Shown: positions 6,480 to 7,543 of the stretch, in pieces | Layout of the letters: each line of letters starts with the position of its first letter | How positions within the stretch are numbered: position 1 is the stretch's first letter | Assembly: GCA_007134405.1 (NCBI GenBank) | Contig: SLKW01000027.1 | Coordinates: 1-7,543 of the forward strand | Length of the DNA: 7,543 nt | Direction: 5' to 3' | Origin: Paracoccaceae bacterium | GTDB taxonomy: Bacteria > Pseudomonadota > Alphaproteobacteria > Rhodobacterales > Rhodobacteraceae | Made by a program: the position numbers and the translations under genes | The notes under the pieces: generated by a model | Seen by the model: the letters and a program-made list of their open reading frames with translations, nothing else | Database searches by the model: none | What the model was told of the DNA's origin: nothing

Positions 6480-6689
6480 ATGGCAGAAGGTGTTTACAAG
6501 ATCGTCGAGGTCGTAGGTGTCAGCGAAAAGTCGTGGGAGGATGCTGGCAGGAAGGCGGTGGAGGCGGCCTCAGGTTCGATCCGCGATCTCCGGGTTGCCG
6601 AGGTGGTGAAGCTGGACATGAAGGTGGAGGAGGGGAAGGTCGCGGCTTTCCGCGCGCGCGTGTCGCTCTCCTTCAAGCTCGAAGCCTGA
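6480..6689 (+). CDS. Dodecin family protein, resembling the calcium-dodecin subtype
   Basis: A 69-residue protein of dodecin length and fold: strand VYKIVEVVGVS (5-15), helix KSWEDAGRKAVEAASGSI (17-34), then two strands ending in RARVSLSFKLE (58-68). Dodecins assemble into hollow dodecamers that usually bind and store flavins. In flavin-binding members the second strand carries a Trp-x-Glu-Val-Gln pattern whose Trp stacks on the isoalloxazine ring and an Arg-Gly after it. Here the matching stretch is LRVAEVVKLDM (37-47), with Val39 for that Trp, Val43 for Gln and Asp46 for Arg. This, together with SWE near residue 19 and the RVA-x-V-x-x-x-DM pattern, is much closer to my recollection of the M. 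tuberculosis Rv0379 calcium dodecin. The ATG at 6480 follows a strong GAGGAG at 6-nt spacing; an upstream in-frame ATG (6408) adds 24 residues with no family resemblance and is rejected. Confidence 0.9.
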   Translation: MAEGVYKIVEVVGVSEKSWEDAGRKAVEAASGSIRDLRVAEVVKLDMKVEEGKVAAFRARVSLSFKLEA

Positions 6690-6711
6690 GCCCGCCGACC
6701 AGTGCCACAGA

Positions 6712-6733
6712 CGCGGGCGTTACGACGCCCGCG
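6712..6733. terminator. Hairpin between convergent genes, likely bidirectional terminator
   Basis: CGCGGGCGT (6712-6720) and ACGCCCGCG (6725-6733) form a perfect 9-bp stem with a TACG tetraloop. It lies 22 nt after the dodecin stop and 12 nt beyond the stop of the leftward gene, in the right place to end both transcripts. No clean T run follows on either strand, so termination strength is uncertain. Confidence 0.55.
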
Positions 6734-6745
6734 CCCCACTGCTAA

Positions 6746-7048
6746 TTATTGGACGTGCCGTGCCAGCGATTTCCTGCGCGATGTTTCTTTGTGTGTCCCA
6801 TGATCAGGTCGCGTGCAGTGATGGCAGGATAATCCCCGTGGAAGGCTGATCACTTCGAACAGCCGCCTCAGCAGATAGCCCCTCGCCAGCGAGACGCCGA
6901 CGAACGCAAAGCCGATTGCCAGATGCTCGCCGAACGCAGCCTCGATCCCGAACAGCGGAAACACCATCAGCTGCGTCGCGATGGCGAGAACGTAGCCCAC
7001 CACCACGTTGGTGATGGACTCGGCCAGCGACATCCTGCGGGACTGCAT
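6746..7048 (-). CDS. Small membrane protein, DUF7220-like
   Basis: A 100-residue protein starting MQSRRMSLAESITNVVVGY, a pattern I recognise from short membrane proteins of the DUF7220 type that occur in phages and proteobacterial genomes; no function is established. Two hydrophobic segments are visible, about residues 12-34 (ITNVVVGY to PLFG) and 43-60 (LAIGFAFVGVSLARGYLL), followed by the basic RRLFEV typical of the family's end. The remaining 30 residues are an unusual hydrophilic tail with CHHC (75-78) and many His, Arg and Lys residues, longer than I expect for the family. The open frame extends far upstream, but family similarity starts at MQSRRMS. A GTG one codon earlier (7051) has better spacing to a GGAG and is an alternative start. 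It is convergent with dodecin and divergent from the CIA30 gene. Confidence 0.75.
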   Translation of the reverse strand: MQSRRMSLAESITNVVVGYVLAIATQLMVFPLFGIEAAFGEHLAIGFAFVGVSLARGYLLRRLFEVISLPRGLSCHHCTRPDHGTHKETSRRKSLARHVQ

Positions 7049-7181
7049 CACGCCTGTTTCTCCGGTAAGGTCCAGCGCCAACCACGATCGGGCCGAGCAG
7101 GGGAACATGATTCCGACCCACCGCGAAATCCTCGCTCTACCGTTTGCCGGTGGCGCGCTCATGCTGTTCCGGAGAGTTGCC

Positions 7182-7543
7182 ATGGCGACAACTGCCAACA
7201 CCATCGACGATTTCTCTGCCGCGCATCCGCTCGCCAGCAACGGTGCGCGCTGGGAGCTGATTTCCGATCGCGTGATGGGCGGCATCTCGCAGGGTTCGAT
7301 GCGGCGCGAGACCGTCGATGGCCGCCCGGCGCTCCGGATGCAGGGCGACGTCAGCCTCGAGAACAATGGCGGTTTTGTGCAGATTGCGCTCGATCTCGCC
7401 CCGGATGGCCGCAGCCTCGATGTCCGTGGCTGGACCGGGATCGAGATCGACGCGCTGGGCAATGGCGAGCGCTACAATCTGCACCTGCGCACCGCGGACG
7501 TGACCCGCCCGTGGCAATCGTATCGCCAGAGCTTCACGGCAGG
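7182..7543 (+). CDS. CIA30 family protein (N-terminal part, runs off the window)
   Basis: The first 120 residues of a protein of the complex I intermediate-associated protein 30 (CIA30, PF08547) family. Diagnostic points are the opening TIDDFSAAHP (7-16), WELISDRVMGGIS (24-36), ENNGGFVQI (60-68), a beta-rich stretch with VRGWTGIEIDALGNGERYNL, and TRPWQSYRQSF near the edge. In eukaryotes the founding member helps assemble respiratory complex I; the role of bacterial relatives is not settled, and a carbohydrate-binding-like jelly roll is the common fold. The ATG at 7182 has GGAGAG just upstream at good spacing. Two earlier in-frame ATGs exist (7161 and 7107, the latter after AGGGGA); the extra residues do not look like a typical signal peptide. 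It is probably a host gene rather than phage cargo. Confidence 0.85.
   Translation, partial: MATTANTIDDFSAAHPLASNGARWELISDRVMGGISQGSMRRETVDGRPALRMQGDVSLENNGGFVQIALDLAPDGRSLDVRGWTGIEIDALGNGERYNLHLRTADVTRPWQSYRQSFTA

Overview
The window reads as the packaging end of a lambda-like prophage in a high-GC alphaproteobacterium, most likely a Rhodobacteraceae-type host. This rests on overall base composition and on the company of DUF3489, DUF7220, small dodecin and CIA30 proteins. No rRNA or tRNA gene is present to fix the taxon.

Left to centre (1-5284), leftward: a head packaging module in the usual order, small terminase, large terminase (GpA family), gpW-like head-tail joining protein, lambda-type portal, and a ClpP/S49-like head maturation protease cut by the window edge. 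Together these would recognise and cut phage DNA, drive it through the portal and mature the prohead. Two things break the textbook pattern. First, the large terminase is interrupted by an amber codon at 2983-2985, although 75 further codons in the same frame (down to 2755) still encode the conserved family C-terminus. Second, a rightward pRiA4b ORF-3-family gene sits between the large terminase and gpW, convergent with the former and divergent from the latter, with a plausible promoter of its own: the layout of a moron or cargo gene.

Right (5285-7543): a divergent intergenic region with a perfect inverted repeat, then a rightward DUF3489 gene, a gene-free stretch of about 400 bases with a terminator-like hairpin and a wider 10-bp inverted repeat, a dodecin resembling the calcium-dodecin subtype, and a terminator-like hairpin between convergent genes. 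After that come a leftward small membrane protein of the DUF7220 type and the 5' part of a rightward CIA30-family gene. The phage/host boundary probably lies somewhere in this right-hand part; no integrase, tRNA or clear attachment site is visible.

No wholly new system is evident. The strongest points for a second look are the amber-interrupted terminase and the antisense cargo gene inside the packaging operon.
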